A stretch of 64,000 bases of DNA from Achromobacter insolitus (GCF_002209555.1 NZ_NJIF01000010.1:124001-188000); one strand, 5' to 3'; shown: positions 8,505 to 16,683, numbered from the stretch's first letter. Numbers and translations: made by a program. Notes: generated by a model not told the origin, from the letters alone.

Positions 8505-9281
8505 TCAGTTGACGGGGTTGGTATGCCTGACCGCCGTGCGCGGGCCATACAGCCAGGCGAGCGTGGTTGCGGCCGGCGCGGCCTGTTCCGACGAGCGCAT
8601 GCTGCCTACCGATGCGTACAGCCCCTGGGGAAATCGTTCGGCAAACTCGCGGAATTGCTGACCGCCTTCGACGATGTGGCGCGTGGCCGCCTGCGAGGCC
8701 GCGCGCTCGTCTCCGTCCAGCACGGCATCCAGGACGCTGGAATGTTCGCGCCAGGAGCATGCGAGGCGGCCGGGCTGATCGAAGTGCCGCAAGCGGTAGG
8801 GATGAGTGCGTTTGCGGATCGCCATGATCTGCTGGACCAGGTAGTCGTTGCCGCTCGCACGATAAAGCACGTCATGAAACGCGAGATTCGCCGCGGCATA
8901 GCCGCCAGGCCGTGCCGAGGCGCGGTCAGGCTCGGCATCGCGATGCGCCGCCAACAAGTCGCGGCGGGCGGCTTTGGTAATACGTTGGCTCGCCAGCCCC
9001 GCGCACAGCCCTTCCAGGTAGGCCAGGGTCTCGAACATATTGGCCAATTCGCCGGGTTCAAGCGCGGCAACGAATATGCCGACGCGCGGCTTGATGTGCA
9101 CGAAACCCTGGGCCGAGAGCTGCAGCAAGGCGTCGCGCACCGGCGTGCGTGAAACGCCGCAGCGTTGCGCCAGCAGCGCTTCGTCCAGCGCCAGACCCGG
9201 GGGCAGCTCGGCATTGACGATCTGATCCTCCAGCGTCTGCCGTATCCGATCAGCCGCCGTGGCGGGGTAAGGCTTCTGCAT
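8505..9281 (-). CDS. GntR-family (FCD) transcriptional regulator
   Basis: 258 residues from the ATG at 9281 (AAGGGA upstream). Residues 10-75 form the GntR winged helix ('ADRIRQTLEDQIVNAELPPGLALDEALLAQRCGVSRTPVRDALLQLSAQGFV'), and the rest is an all-helical FCD effector domain with 'FHDVLYRASGN' and 'EHSSVLDAVLDGDERAASQAATRHI' (metal/ligand-binding His residues). It precedes the Bug and decarboxylase genes in the same direction, so it is the likely local regulator. A TGATATATCA palindrome (9330-9339) and repeat copy 2 (9376-9415) lie upstream of its start. The reading frame is open much farther upstream but that part has no regulator character. Confidence 0.92.
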   Translation of the reverse strand: MQKPYPATAADRIRQTLEDQIVNAELPPGLALDEALLAQRCGVSRTPVRDALLQLSAQGFVHIKPRVGIFVAALEPGELANMFETLAYLEGLCAGLASQRITKAARRDLLAAHRDAEPDRASARPGGYAAANLAFHDVLYRASGNDYLVQQIMAIRKRTHPYRLRHFDQPGRLACSWREHSSVLDAVLDGDERAASQAATRHIVEGGQQFREFAERFPQGLYASVGSMRSSEQAAPAATTLAWLYGPRTAVRHTNPVN

Positions 9282-9329
9282 CACGATTCCCTTGCTGGCA
9301 ACAGTGGAAGAATTATCGTCACGCGGATC

Positions 9330-9339
9330 TGATATATCA
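9330..9339. promoter_or_regulatory. TGATATATCA palindrome upstream of gntR
   Basis: A perfect 10-bp dyad about 50 bp upstream of the gntR start codon. It shares the TGATA/TATCA half-sites with the larger dyad at 6542-6567 upstream of the dehydrogenase operon, which makes it a candidate operator for the GntR protein. Binding is not shown by sequence alone. Confidence 0.45.
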
Positions 9340-9375
9340 ACGCATTCGCCCGCCGCGGCAAGCAGTGCACCCTCC

Positions 9376-9415
9376 CGATTTTCTTGACATGGAAATGCCT
9401 TTTGCATTAATGACA
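9376..9415. repeat. 40-bp direct repeat, copy 2
   Basis: Second copy of the repeat at 6570-6609 (37/40 identical). Here the inner inverted repeat has one mismatch. A TTGACA followed after 17 bp by TTAATG could serve as a plus-strand promoter for the gene at 9462. It also lies about 100 bp upstream of gntR on the other strand. Confidence 0.85.
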
Positions 9416-9461
9416 GCACCAGGGACGCGGCCTGCCGCGCTTGCACACCAACGGACGACCC

Positions 9462-10043
9462 ATGAACGAAAAGACCAAGACCTGGCGCAGCACCACGACC
9501 ACACACAGCTGGAGCTCCACGAAGGCCCTGTCTTCGGAACAACGCGCGAACATCGAAGCGCTGCTGGACGGCGGGACCGATGGCGCCACGGTCAGCGAAA
9601 CCTGGAGCTATGCGGGCACCGAGAACGGCGAGTCCTTCAAGGTCGAGATCAAGAACGGCGCAGTCACGGTCAATGGCCGCAAGTACGACAGCCTGGACGA
9701 AGTTCCCCGCCCGGAACGCGAGCGCATCCAGGCGTTGCGAGCCGGTCACGGCGACGACAGCCTCTGGGAAATGCTGCGCAATGCAGGCGTCGACGTGGAC
9801 CACCTCGCCCAGGGCATGACGCCGCGGGACGGCAAACCCGAGTTCGTTATCGAGACGGACGACCCCACGACAGCGCAGGCGCGCGCCACAACGCAGCCTG
9901 TTCAATCTGACCAGGCTGCCGCTCGCGCCGGCCTTGCTCCGGGGGCCGTGCCGCCCAGCGGCGGCGGCCTGCGCAGAATGCTGCTGATCGGCATCGCGAT
10001 CGGCCTGGGCTGGTGGGTAGCGCGCGCGCTGAACCTGCTCTGA
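9462..10043 (+). CDS. Hypothetical protein with C-terminal membrane anchor
   Basis: 193 residues from the ATG at 9462 (MNEKTKTWRSTTTTHSWSST); an ATG seven codons earlier is possible. The first 140 residues are polar, with 'FKVEIKNGAVTVNGRKYDSLDEVP' looking like a short beta-hairpin, then an Ala/Thr-rich linker. The last 22 residues 'MLLIGIAIGLGWWVARALNLL' form a single transmembrane helix, so it looks tail-anchored. I do not recognise a family. The plus-strand neighbours downstream (10214-11948) are also membrane-anchored unknowns, about 170 bp away. Confidence 0.75.
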   Translation: MNEKTKTWRSTTTTHSWSSTKALSSEQRANIEALLDGGTDGATVSETWSYAGTENGESFKVEIKNGAVTVNGRKYDSLDEVPRPERERIQALRAGHGDDSLWEMLRNAGVDVDHLAQGMTPRDGKPEFVIETDDPTTAQARATTQPVQSDQAAARAGLAPGAVPPSGGGLRRMLLIGIAIGLGWWVARALNLL

Positions 10044-10213
10044 CGCAGCAGAACGCGCCAGGCCTCGCCTATTGAATTGTTTCAAAACTTGGCGCAAGTC
10101 CGGCCCCATACAGGGTCCGACATGCCTGGAAACATAAGGACAACGCCCCACCGGCGCAGCGCGCCTACGATCTGGAATTCTCGATGCGCGCCGCCCGCGC
10201 GCCAGGAGTCCGG

Positions 10214-10810
10214 ATGCGCGTACTGCACTCGCTCAGGGCCCGTGTCGCCGCCAGCCTGGCGGGCATAGGTTCTCTGGTTGCCGCCGCCAGCGTCGCGTTG
10301 TATGGCGCCTACGGGAAATTGAACCGGACGTCCGAACCCGTATACAGCGCCGGCGCCTCGATCCAGACCGGGCAATGGAAGGTGGTGCCGCAACGGGCCT
10401 GGACCTCGTCCACCGCCAAGGTCTACGGCGTGCCGGTCAAGCCCGGCGGCCGCGCGCTGGTCCTCGAAGCGGACCTTACCAACCGCACCGCCGAATCCAG
10501 CGCCGATTACCTGGGACTGCTGCGCTGGGCCCCGCCCTCCGCGACGACCGCCGGCAAGCCCGTGGTGGTCGGTCTACGGGATACACAGCAAATGCCCTAC
10601 CTGCAGCCCGGCCTGCCCGAGCGCATGGCCTTTGTCTGGGTACTGCCGCCATCCGCGCCCGTGCCGGAAAAGACCGCGCTTGCCGTGCAAAGCAAGAGGT
10701 ACAAGCCCGTCGACAATCTGTATGGCGCGCCTGGCTGGTTCAACCCCGTGAGCGTAGGCCGGATCGAATTGCCGGTGGCGCCCGACGGTGCGCCAGGAGC
10801 CGCCCCATGA
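10214..10810 (+). CDS. Hypothetical membrane-anchored periplasmic protein
   Basis: 198 residues. I chose the ATG at 10214 because AGGAG lies 5-6 bp before it; an upstream ATG at 10184 lacks that. An N-terminal segment 'VAASLAGIGSLVAAASVALYGAYG' is a signal anchor. The remainder looks like a beta-sandwich: 'GQWKVVPQRAWTSSTAKVYG ... GGRALVLEADLTNRTAESSADYLGLLRW', a pattern reminiscent of DUF4352-like domains that carry a conserved strand with 'v-v-n-t'. It overlaps the next gene by the 4 bases ATGA, so the two are translationally coupled. Function unknown. Confidence 0.8.
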   Translation: MRVLHSLRARVAASLAGIGSLVAAASVALYGAYGKLNRTSEPVYSAGASIQTGQWKVVPQRAWTSSTAKVYGVPVKPGGRALVLEADLTNRTAESSADYLGLLRWAPPSATTAGKPVVVGLRDTQQMPYLQPGLPERMAFVWVLPPSAPVPEKTALAVQSKRYKPVDNLYGAPGWFNPVSVGRIELPVAPDGAPGAAP

Positions 10811-11385
10811 GCGCGCGATGGGGCACGCTGCTGCTGGTGCTGGCCGCGGCCCTGGCCCTGTACGCCATGCAACACAGCACGCCGCGCTACATGGCTTTGA
10901 CCGGTCCCATTACCGTGCGCGGCGCCATGGGTCAGACCCTCGACGCCAGGCAGTTCGACGTCACCGTGCAGCGCGTGCAGTTCGCAAAGCAATTGAGCTA
11001 CCAACGCCTGGGCGGACCGCAAACGCGCGAAACCGGCGGCATCTGGGCCATAGTCTGGTTGCGCCTGGCGGCAAAGGATACCTCCGCCACGGTGGGTGAA
11101 GCAGCTTGGCTGGGACCCGACGGCTTGGCATACCGCCACACGGATCGCCTCGTACTGGCGCGCAATCAGCCCCCCCATGTCTTGGAACCCGGCCTGCCGC
11201 GCACCGTACGGCTGGTCTTCGAGATCCGGCCCGACCAAGCTCGCGGCGCCACGTTGCTGCTGTCCGCCCGCTATGACCCGCGCCTGGATTCGCAGGTACG
11301 CATCGCGCTGGACGACGTTCCGGTGGATGGCGCCGGCCAGCCCGTGGCCGTGGCCCGATACGATCTGGAGGAGGCTGCCCCGTGA
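10807..11385 (+). CDS. Hypothetical membrane-anchored periplasmic protein
   Basis: 192 residues from the ATG at 10807 that overlaps the stop of the preceding gene. One N-terminal hydrophobic segment ('WGTLLLVLAAALALYAM') is followed by a periplasmic beta-rich domain ('FDVTVQRVQFAKQL ... GGIWAIVWLRLAAKDTSATVGEAAWLGPDG'). The layout copies its neighbours on both sides, suggesting three diverged members of one architecture that might work as a complex. It overlaps the following gene by GTGA. No known family was recognised with certainty. Confidence 0.8.
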   Translation: MSARWGTLLLVLAAALALYAMQHSTPRYMALTGPITVRGAMGQTLDARQFDVTVQRVQFAKQLSYQRLGGPQTRETGGIWAIVWLRLAAKDTSATVGEAAWLGPDGLAYRHTDRLVLARNQPPHVLEPGLPRTVRLVFEIRPDQARGATLLLSARYDPRLDSQVRIALDDVPVDGAGQPVAVARYDLEEAAP

Positions 11386-11948
11386 ATGACGCGGCTCCGG
11401 ACGAACGCGCTTGGCGTCGGCGCTGCCTCTGGTTGCTGCCGCCCTTGCTCGCGCTGACCCTGTACTGGAGCGGCCGCGAAAGCGTGGCGCGCTGGCTCGA
11501 AGGCCGCGAGTTGCAGCCGCGCGAGGTTGCCGCCGGCACGCAGGCGCCGCTGGGAGGCGCGCAGTGGCAACTGCGGCAATTCGCCGTGCTGGAGCCGCCC
11601 GCCGGCCGCGGCTGGCAGCCTGGCTCCCGCGCCGCGCTGGCGGCCTTTTCCATTCAGGTCCAAGCCACCGATCTGCCCACGCGCTGGCGCGGTTGCCGCA
11701 TCGCCCTGCACGACGCCTCGGGACGCACCTGGCTGCCCGCCGCCGGACCCGCGCTGCGCTTGCCCGCCGGCACGGCGCGCGGCTGCGTTGCAGCGGCCCA
11801 CCGCGGCACCGCGCCCGGTTCCAGCATGGATGTCATGGAAGCCTTTATGGTGCCGGCCGACGCGGTCGCGCCCTGGACCATCACCGTATCGATCGACGCG
11901 GAACGGCCCGGCTTTCTGCGTTTCACAACGCCGAAGCCAGCCGGCTGA
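11382..11948 (+). CDS. Hypothetical membrane-anchored periplasmic protein
   Basis: 188 residues, starting with GTG at 11382, which overlaps the stop of the upstream gene by four bases. Residues 14-30 ('RCLWLLPPLLALTLYWSG') form the anchor; the rest is periplasmic and beta-rich ('QWQLRQFAVLEPPAGRGWQPGSRAALAAFSIQVQATDL', 'GCRIALHDASGRTWLP'). Third gene of a coupled operon of similar proteins. It meets the convergent membrane protein gene at 11950 with only one base between the stop codons. Confidence 0.8.
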   Translation: MNDAAPDERAWRRRCLWLLPPLLALTLYWSGRESVARWLEGRELQPREVAAGTQAPLGGAQWQLRQFAVLEPPAGRGWQPGSRAALAAFSIQVQATDLPTRWRGCRIALHDASGRTWLPAAGPALRLPAGTARGCVAAAHRGTAPGSSMDVMEAFMVPADAVAPWTITVSIDAERPGFLRFTTPKPAG

Positions 11949-11949
11949 A

Positions 11950-13224
11950 TCAGGACGCGGCCGCGGGCGCCGGACGCCGCGCCTTCCAGGGCGCGTACGC
12001 GCATTCGAGTACCGCCGCGAGAAAGCAGATGCGCAAGGGCTCGATCAGCAAGCCCGTGGACGAATCGCGAAACGGGCTGCCGAACAGCAGCGATACGCCA
12101 TGCGCCAGCACCTGCCAGGTATCGAGATCGTACGGACCGATCAAGCGCGCGGCGCCGTACCACAGCCACGCAGCGCCCCAGTCGATCAGGCGGTAGCCCA
12201 CGATAAGCGTCACGAGCAGCAGCGCGCTGCTATGAAAGGCCAGCCGCACGCCGCTTGCCAGCGGCAGATAGCGCTTGCGGTAGCCAGCCACGAAATGCTC
12301 CACGAAATCGCGCAGAAACCGCGGCACCGCTTGGTAGCGCTCCCCGTAGCGTTCCAATCTTTCGTAGCGCCGGAGGTCGGCGTCGTCCCGCACGTCGTAG
12401 CCGTAGACCAGCGCGGCCATCACCAGCCATATCACCGGTAGCAAGGCATAGAAGAAAAGACTGAGCAGGGTCGTGCCCAAGCCAGGCCCCTGCGCCTCTA
12501 CCGGCGTCATACCCGCCGCCCAGGCGCTCGACACGGGCGTCAGCATATTCATCAGGCCCTGCAGCAGCGCCTCCAGTCCACGCGGGTCGGCCAGCCATTG
12601 CCAGGCCTGGTCCTTCCAGCGGCTGATGACGTACAGGCCTATCAGTACCCAGTTGGTTTCACACAGCACCACCAGCCATTGCCAGCGGCCCTTGCCCGTG
12701 CGGTCGCGCGCCGCCACCGCCGCCTTGCGCACCAGCCACGAAATCGCCACCGAGACAAGCAGCCAGCGCGAATCCAGGGCGTCCAGCACATTGCCGTGTT
12801 CACCCAGCGGGTCAAGCCCATAGGCCAGACGCGAATATTGCCGGACGATGTCGCCCAGAAATCCCCAGGCGGCGTAATAGGCGAAGAACGGCAGCAAAGC
12901 CACCGTGAGCGCCTGCCCCAGCCTCCCTTTGCTCCCCGCGGCCGCGGTATTGCCAGCGTGCGCCGCCTCCTGCGCGCCGCGCAATGCCGGCAAGCCCGGC
13001 AGCAGCACGAGAAACATCGCGACCGTGGTGACCAGTTGCGCCAACGCCACCAGCGTGAGCACGGCCAGGCCGGCCAGATGGTTGGCAAAGCCGGTGTGGG
13101 CCGCCACCCACAGCAGCACATCGCGCGCCAGCGTGCCGGCCAGCACCAGCGCCATCAACTGCGGCCAGAACCGCAGCCACAGCCGACCAGTGAGCGCCCA
13201 TGGCGCGAGTACGGACTCGAGCAT
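11950..13224 (-). CDS. Hypothetical polytopic membrane protein
   Basis: 424 residues from the ATG at 13224 (MLESVLAPWALTGRLWLRFW); the 64 codons upstream that remain open are Arg-rich and look non-coding. Roughly eight hydrophobic segments are visible, including 'LAGLAVLTLVALAQLVTTVAMFLVLLPGL' and 'LSLFFYALLPVIWLVMAALVYG'. Between them is a charged cytosolic loop 'DLRRYERLERYGERYQAVPRFLRDFVEHFVAGYRKRY'. I recognise no family or catalytic motif. Gene order, convergent with the three anchored proteins, hints that they may form one envelope system; this is inference. Confidence 0.78.
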   Translation of the reverse strand: MLESVLAPWALTGRLWLRFWPQLMALVLAGTLARDVLLWVAAHTGFANHLAGLAVLTLVALAQLVTTVAMFLVLLPGLPALRGAQEAAHAGNTAAAGSKGRLGQALTVALLPFFAYYAAWGFLGDIVRQYSRLAYGLDPLGEHGNVLDALDSRWLLVSVAISWLVRKAAVAARDRTGKGRWQWLVVLCETNWVLIGLYVISRWKDQAWQWLADPRGLEALLQGLMNMLTPVSSAWAAGMTPVEAQGPGLGTTLLSLFFYALLPVIWLVMAALVYGYDVRDDADLRRYERLERYGERYQAVPRFLRDFVEHFVAGYRKRYLPLASGVRLAFHSSALLLVTLIVGYRLIDWGAAWLWYGAARLIGPYDLDTWQVLAHGVSLLFGSPFRDSSTGLLIEPLRICFLAAVLECAYAPWKARRPAPAAAS

Positions 13225-13331
13225 GTCTACACCCTGCAGTGCGCGGATCGAAGCCGACGATCTTAATGCCGCGCGGGCGCGCCGGATGTTACCGCTCGCC
13301 ACGATAGCGCACAGGGTGTCAATATACGGGC

Positions 13332-13787
13332 ATGAGCACACTGACATTCCGCCCTGCCACCGCCGATGACGTCGCCGCCTGCATCGAGATCCGGGGGCAG
13401 ACGCGAGAGAACGCATTTTCCGTGGAAGAGCTGCGCGCGCTGGGCATCACCCGGGAGTCCTGGGCCGCCGGCGTCCGTTCGGGCGAGGTTCCTGGCTTCG
13501 TCGCCTGCGACGCAGGCCGCGTGACCGGCTACTGCTTCGGCGACCGGGATTCCGGCGAGATCGTGGTCCTGGCGCTGCTGCCGCAAAGCGAAAACCAGGG
13601 CGCCGGCAAGACGCTGCTGGGCCTTACGATCCAGGTTTTGAAAAACCTGGGCCACACGCGCCTGTTCCTCGCATGCGCAAGCGATCCCGCCGTGCGTTCC
13701 TACGGCTTCTATCGGCACCTGGGCTGGAAACCCACCGGAGAGCGTGACGAAGCCGGAGACGACATTCTGGAACTGTCGCTCAAATAA
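13332..13787 (+). CDS. GNAT-family N-acetyltransferase
   Basis: 151 residues, a single GNAT domain. The N-terminus 'LTFRPATADDVAACIEIRGQTREN' is the usual first strand and helix; 'IVVLALLPQSENQGAGKTLLGLTIQVLKNLGHTRLFLAC' contains the acetyl-CoA pyrophosphate-binding Q-x-x-G-x-G/A stretch, and 'DPAVRSYGFYRHLGWKPTGE' the final motif. The acetylated substrate is unknown. Its 3' end overlaps that of the convergent ABC-F gene by 8 bp. Confidence 0.9.
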   Translation: MSTLTFRPATADDVAACIEIRGQTRENAFSVEELRALGITRESWAAGVRSGEVPGFVACDAGRVTGYCFGDRDSGEIVVLALLPQSENQGAGKTLLGLTIQVLKNLGHTRLFLACASDPAVRSYGFYRHLGWKPTGERDEAGDDILELSLK

Positions 13788-15405
13788 TTTCCAGCCGCCA
13801 CCCCTCGCCCGTCGCGACGAGACGATGCGTCAAGGCCAGTCCGTCCAGGAACGCGTCATCGTGGGACACCACGACCAAGGCGCCCCGGTACCCGCGCAGC
13901 ATGGTCTCCAACGCTTGCATCGACGGCAGGTCCAGGTGGTTGCTGGGCTCATCCAGTAACAGCAACTCCGCGGGCTGATCCGCATACAGCGCGCAGGCCA
14001 GCGCGGCCTTCAGGCGTTCTCCCCCGCTGAGCGCGCCGCCAGGCGCCGTGACCTTGCGCGCGTCCAGGCCGAGCTGGGCGAGACGCGTGCGCAGATCGCC
14101 TTCCATCGCCTTGCCATTCGCGGCCCGCAGTTGATCCAGCACCGAGTGCCGCGGCGACAGCAAGGACAGCCCCTGGTCCAGATACACGGTCTTGGCCGCG
14201 ATCCGGCATGTGCCGCTCATTGGCTGAAGCTGCCCGGACAGCAATTTGAGCAAGGTCGACTTGCCGCAACCGTTCGGGCCGACCACGCCCACCCGTTGCT
14301 GTCCGGACAACGTGAGATCGATGCGGCGCGTAGCGGCGGGCACGAAGGGCAGCTCTGCCGATTCCAGTTCCACGACGCGTCGCTGCGCAGGCGCTGCGGC
14401 TGCCGGCGCGTGCAGCACGATGGCGCACTCGTCCTCGACCTGCTCGGCGGCCTCGCGCACCCGCTGGTCCAATAGCGCGCCGGCCGCGGCATGTTGTTGA
14501 CGCAGTTTGCCCGCCGAACTTTCGCTGCGCTGTTTCTGCCGGTCCAGCAGGATCCTGGCCTGATTGGCATCGCGTCCCTGGCGGTTACCGCGCGCCTGCC
14601 GCCGCTCAAGGCGCTCGCGTTGTTCGCGCAGGGACTGCTGCTCGCGCATGCGCTCGTGCTTGCGCTGCGCCAGCAACAGTTGCGCATTGCCTCGTTCTTC
14701 CTCCTTGCGCTGCGCATAAAAACGGTAACCGCCTCCATAGCTGCGCAGTCCCCGCGTGGACAACTCGACGATGCGCTCCATGGCGTCCAGCATCTGGCGG
14801 TCATGGCTGATCACCAGCAAACCGCGTGGCCAGCGTTGCAGCTGCGCGATCAACGCTTGCCGGTTTGGTCTGTCCAGGTGGTTGGTGGGTTCGTCCAGGA
14901 TCAGGAAATCCGCGCCCGACAACAAGGCGCCGATCAGCGCGACGCGCATGGCCTGGCCGCCGCTGAGCACCGCGGCCGGCGTCGAGGCGTCCAGGCCGCC
15001 CAGGCCGCAGCGCTCCAGCTCGTGCCGTAGCGCAAGGCGCACATCCCAGCGATCGCCCACGATATCGAAATCCTGGGCGGCGGTACTGCCGGCCTCGATG
15101 CGCGCCAGCGCGTCGAATATGGCCTGCATTCCGGCAAGGCCGGCGACGGTCGCGGAGGGGCAAGGCGCAGCCTGCTGGGCCAGATAATAGGCCCTGCCCG
15201 TTCGTATGCAACGCCCGGCAGCGGGCTGCGCAAGTCCCGCCAGAATGCGGGCGAGCACAGTCTTGCCCACGCCATTGCGTCCCACGATACCGGTGGGCCG
15301 CAGGTCGAACTGTTCGTTGAGATCGGAGAATAGCGTCCTGCCATCCGGCAGGACATAAGACACGCCTTCCAGCGTCAGATAGGGATTCGTCATGTGCGAT
15401 TCCAT
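13780..15405 (-). CDS. ABC-F family ATPase
   Basis: 541 residues with two ABC domains and no membrane segment, the ABC-F layout of ribosome-associated ATPases. Domain 1: Walker A 'GRNGVGKT', signature 'LSGGQAMRVAL', Walker B 'LILDEPTNHLD'. Domain 2: 'GPNGCGKST', 'LSGGERLKAAL', 'LLLDEPSNHLD'. The charged interdomain linker ('RKHERMREQQSLREQRERLERRQARGN') is the P-site tRNA interaction motif region. Start taken at 15405, 12 nt after GGGGGAG; an in-frame ATG at 15393 is possible. Members act as translation factors or protect ribosomes from antibiotics; which applies here is not visible. The Shine-Dalgarno is inside a hairpin (15420-15438). Confidence 0.9.
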   Translation of the reverse strand: MESHMTNPYLTLEGVSYVLPDGRTLFSDLNEQFDLRPTGIVGRNGVGKTVLARILAGLAQPAAGRCIRTGRAYYLAQQAAPCPSATVAGLAGMQAIFDALARIEAGSTAAQDFDIVGDRWDVRLALRHELERCGLGGLDASTPAAVLSGGQAMRVALIGALLSGADFLILDEPTNHLDRPNRQALIAQLQRWPRGLLVISHDRQMLDAMERIVELSTRGLRSYGGGYRFYAQRKEEERGNAQLLLAQRKHERMREQQSLREQRERLERRQARGNRQGRDANQARILLDRQKQRSESSAGKLRQQHAAAGALLDQRVREAAEQVEDECAIVLHAPAAAAPAQRRVVELESAELPFVPAATRRIDLTLSGQQRVGVVGPNGCGKSTLLKLLSGQLQPMSGTCRIAAKTVYLDQGLSLLSPRHSVLDQLRAANGKAMEGDLRTRLAQLGLDARKVTAPGGALSGGERLKAALACALYADQPAELLLLDEPSNHLDLPSMQALETMLRGYRGALVVVSHDDAFLDGLALTHRLVATGEGWRLEII

Positions 15406-15419
15406 GGATGCCGAGAACT

Positions 15420-15438
15420 CCCCCTGCTCTTGTGGGGG
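15420..15438 (-). promoter_or_regulatory. Hairpin sequestering the ABC-F ribosome-binding site
   Basis: On the minus strand CCCCC pairs with GGGGG across a 9-nt loop, and the GGGGG arm is the core of the only Shine-Dalgarno sequence before the ABC-F start at 15405. Pairing would hide the ribosome-binding site. Leader-mediated control is common for antibiotic-resistance ABC-F genes, so this could be a regulatory leader; only five pairs support it. Confidence 0.4.
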
Positions 15439-15555
15439 TAGGTGGAGACTGGCCGTCGAAAAGACGGCGGCATCAATGACGCATGGCGAATGACTCCCTG
15501 AGGTGTGTTTGATCTCACATTGTAGAGGCGGTTGCCGCGCCGGGGCAAACCCGGC

Positions 15556-16683
15556 CTAGGCGTGATCGGGCGGCGATTCGGGCAAGCCCGCCAGTCCCGA
15601 CAGGACCATGTCGCGCTCGTAATCCGCAGCCAGCAGGCGCATCACGGCTGCCACGCCCCGCGCGCCCTCGCAGGCCAGCCCGTACAACGCGGGCCGGCCG
15701 ATAAAGACCGCGCGCGCCCCCAGCTCCCGAGCGCGGATGATGTCGGCGCCGCTGCGCACGCCGCTATCCAGGAACACGGGTATGCGATCGCGAACGGCAT
15801 CCACAATGCCGGGCAATACGCTGATCGACGACGGCGCGGCATCCAGTTGGCGCCCACCGTGATTGGACACGATGATGCCGTCCACGCCGTGGCGGACGGC
15901 AAGAACGGCATCCTCGCGATGCAGCACGCCTTTAAGCAGCAAGGGGCCGTCCCACAGGCTGCGCAGCCAACGCAGGCTCTCCCAGGTCAGGGAGCGGTCC
16001 ATGCTGCGGGCAAGCAAGGAAGCCTGCACCTCCATCGGCAAAGATTCAGAAGCGTGTTCGGCCAGATTGACGAAGCGCGGCAACCCGCCGCGCAGCATGC
16101 GTAGCGCCCATCCAGGCCGGCGCGCCACATCCCACGCGACCCGGGGCGTGATTCGGAATGGCATGGAGAATCCATTGCGCACGTCGCGCCAACGCCTGCC
16201 CCCCACCGGCACGTCGGCGGTCAATACCAGCGCGCGGTACCCTGCCCTCCGCGCCCGGCGCACGAGCTGCTCGGCCAGCCGGCGGTCCTGCATTACGTAC
16301 AGCTGCAACCACTGCTCGCCATGGCTGGCCATCGCCCGCACGTCCTCGGCCCGCTGGTTCGAGGCGGTCGACAGCACGAAAGGCACCCCGAGCTCCGCCG
16401 CAGCCCGGGCCAGCATGCCATCGCCGCCGGGGCGCACCACGCCATTCAAGCCCGTGGGCGCCAGCGCGAATGGCAAGCGCCACGTCGCCCCATAGACCTG
16501 GACCGTGGTGTCCACCTCGCGGGTATCCTTGAGCACGCGTGGCGTCAGCCGGATCCGGTCGAAATCGTCCCGGTTGGCGCGCAGGCAAGTCTCGTGCTCC
16601 GCGCCTCCGTCTATGAACTCGAACACGAACCGGGGCAAGACCTTCCTGGCCTGGCGCCGGTAATCCTCCACCGTCAACAACAC
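15556..16683 (-). CDS. FMN-dependent alpha-hydroxy-acid dehydrogenase/oxidase
   Basis: 375 residues, a complete (beta/alpha)8 FMN enzyme of the lactate/mandelate/glycolate oxidase family. Visible features are the N-terminal 'YRRQARKVLPRFVFEFIDGGAEHE', the FMN-contacting 'APTGLNGVVRPGGDGMLARAAAELGVPFVLST', 'LKGVLHREDA', and the catalytic 'SNHGGRQLD' with the active-site His, then 'DSGVRSGADIIRARELGARAVFIGRP'. It oxidises a 2-hydroxy acid to the 2-oxo acid. It starts with GTG at 16683, seven bases after the stop of the Bug gene and with AGGTG upstream, so the two are coexpressed; the Bug protein probably captures the hydroxy acid. The divergent LysR at 17806 is the likely regulator. Confidence 0.92.
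   Translation of the reverse strand: MLLTVEDYRRQARKVLPRFVFEFIDGGAEHETCLRANRDDFDRIRLTPRVLKDTREVDTTVQVYGATWRLPFALAPTGLNGVVRPGGDGMLARAAAELGVPFVLSTASNQRAEDVRAMASHGEQWLQLYVMQDRRLAEQLVRRARRAGYRALVLTADVPVGGRRWRDVRNGFSMPFRITPRVAWDVARRPGWALRMLRGGLPRFVNLAEHASESLPMEVQASLLARSMDRSLTWESLRWLRSLWDGPLLLKGVLHREDAVLAVRHGVDGIIVSNHGGRQLDAAPSSISVLPGIVDAVRDRIPVFLDSGVRSGADIIRARELGARAVFIGRPALYGLACEGARGVAAVMRLLAADYERDMVLSGLAGLPESPPDHA

Noticed and set aside
9282-10151. Upstream extension of the gntR reading frame by about 290 codons
   Set aside because: The GntR domain starts at the ATG at 9281 with a ribosome-binding site; the extension is antisense to the gene at 9462 and has no regulator-like sequence.
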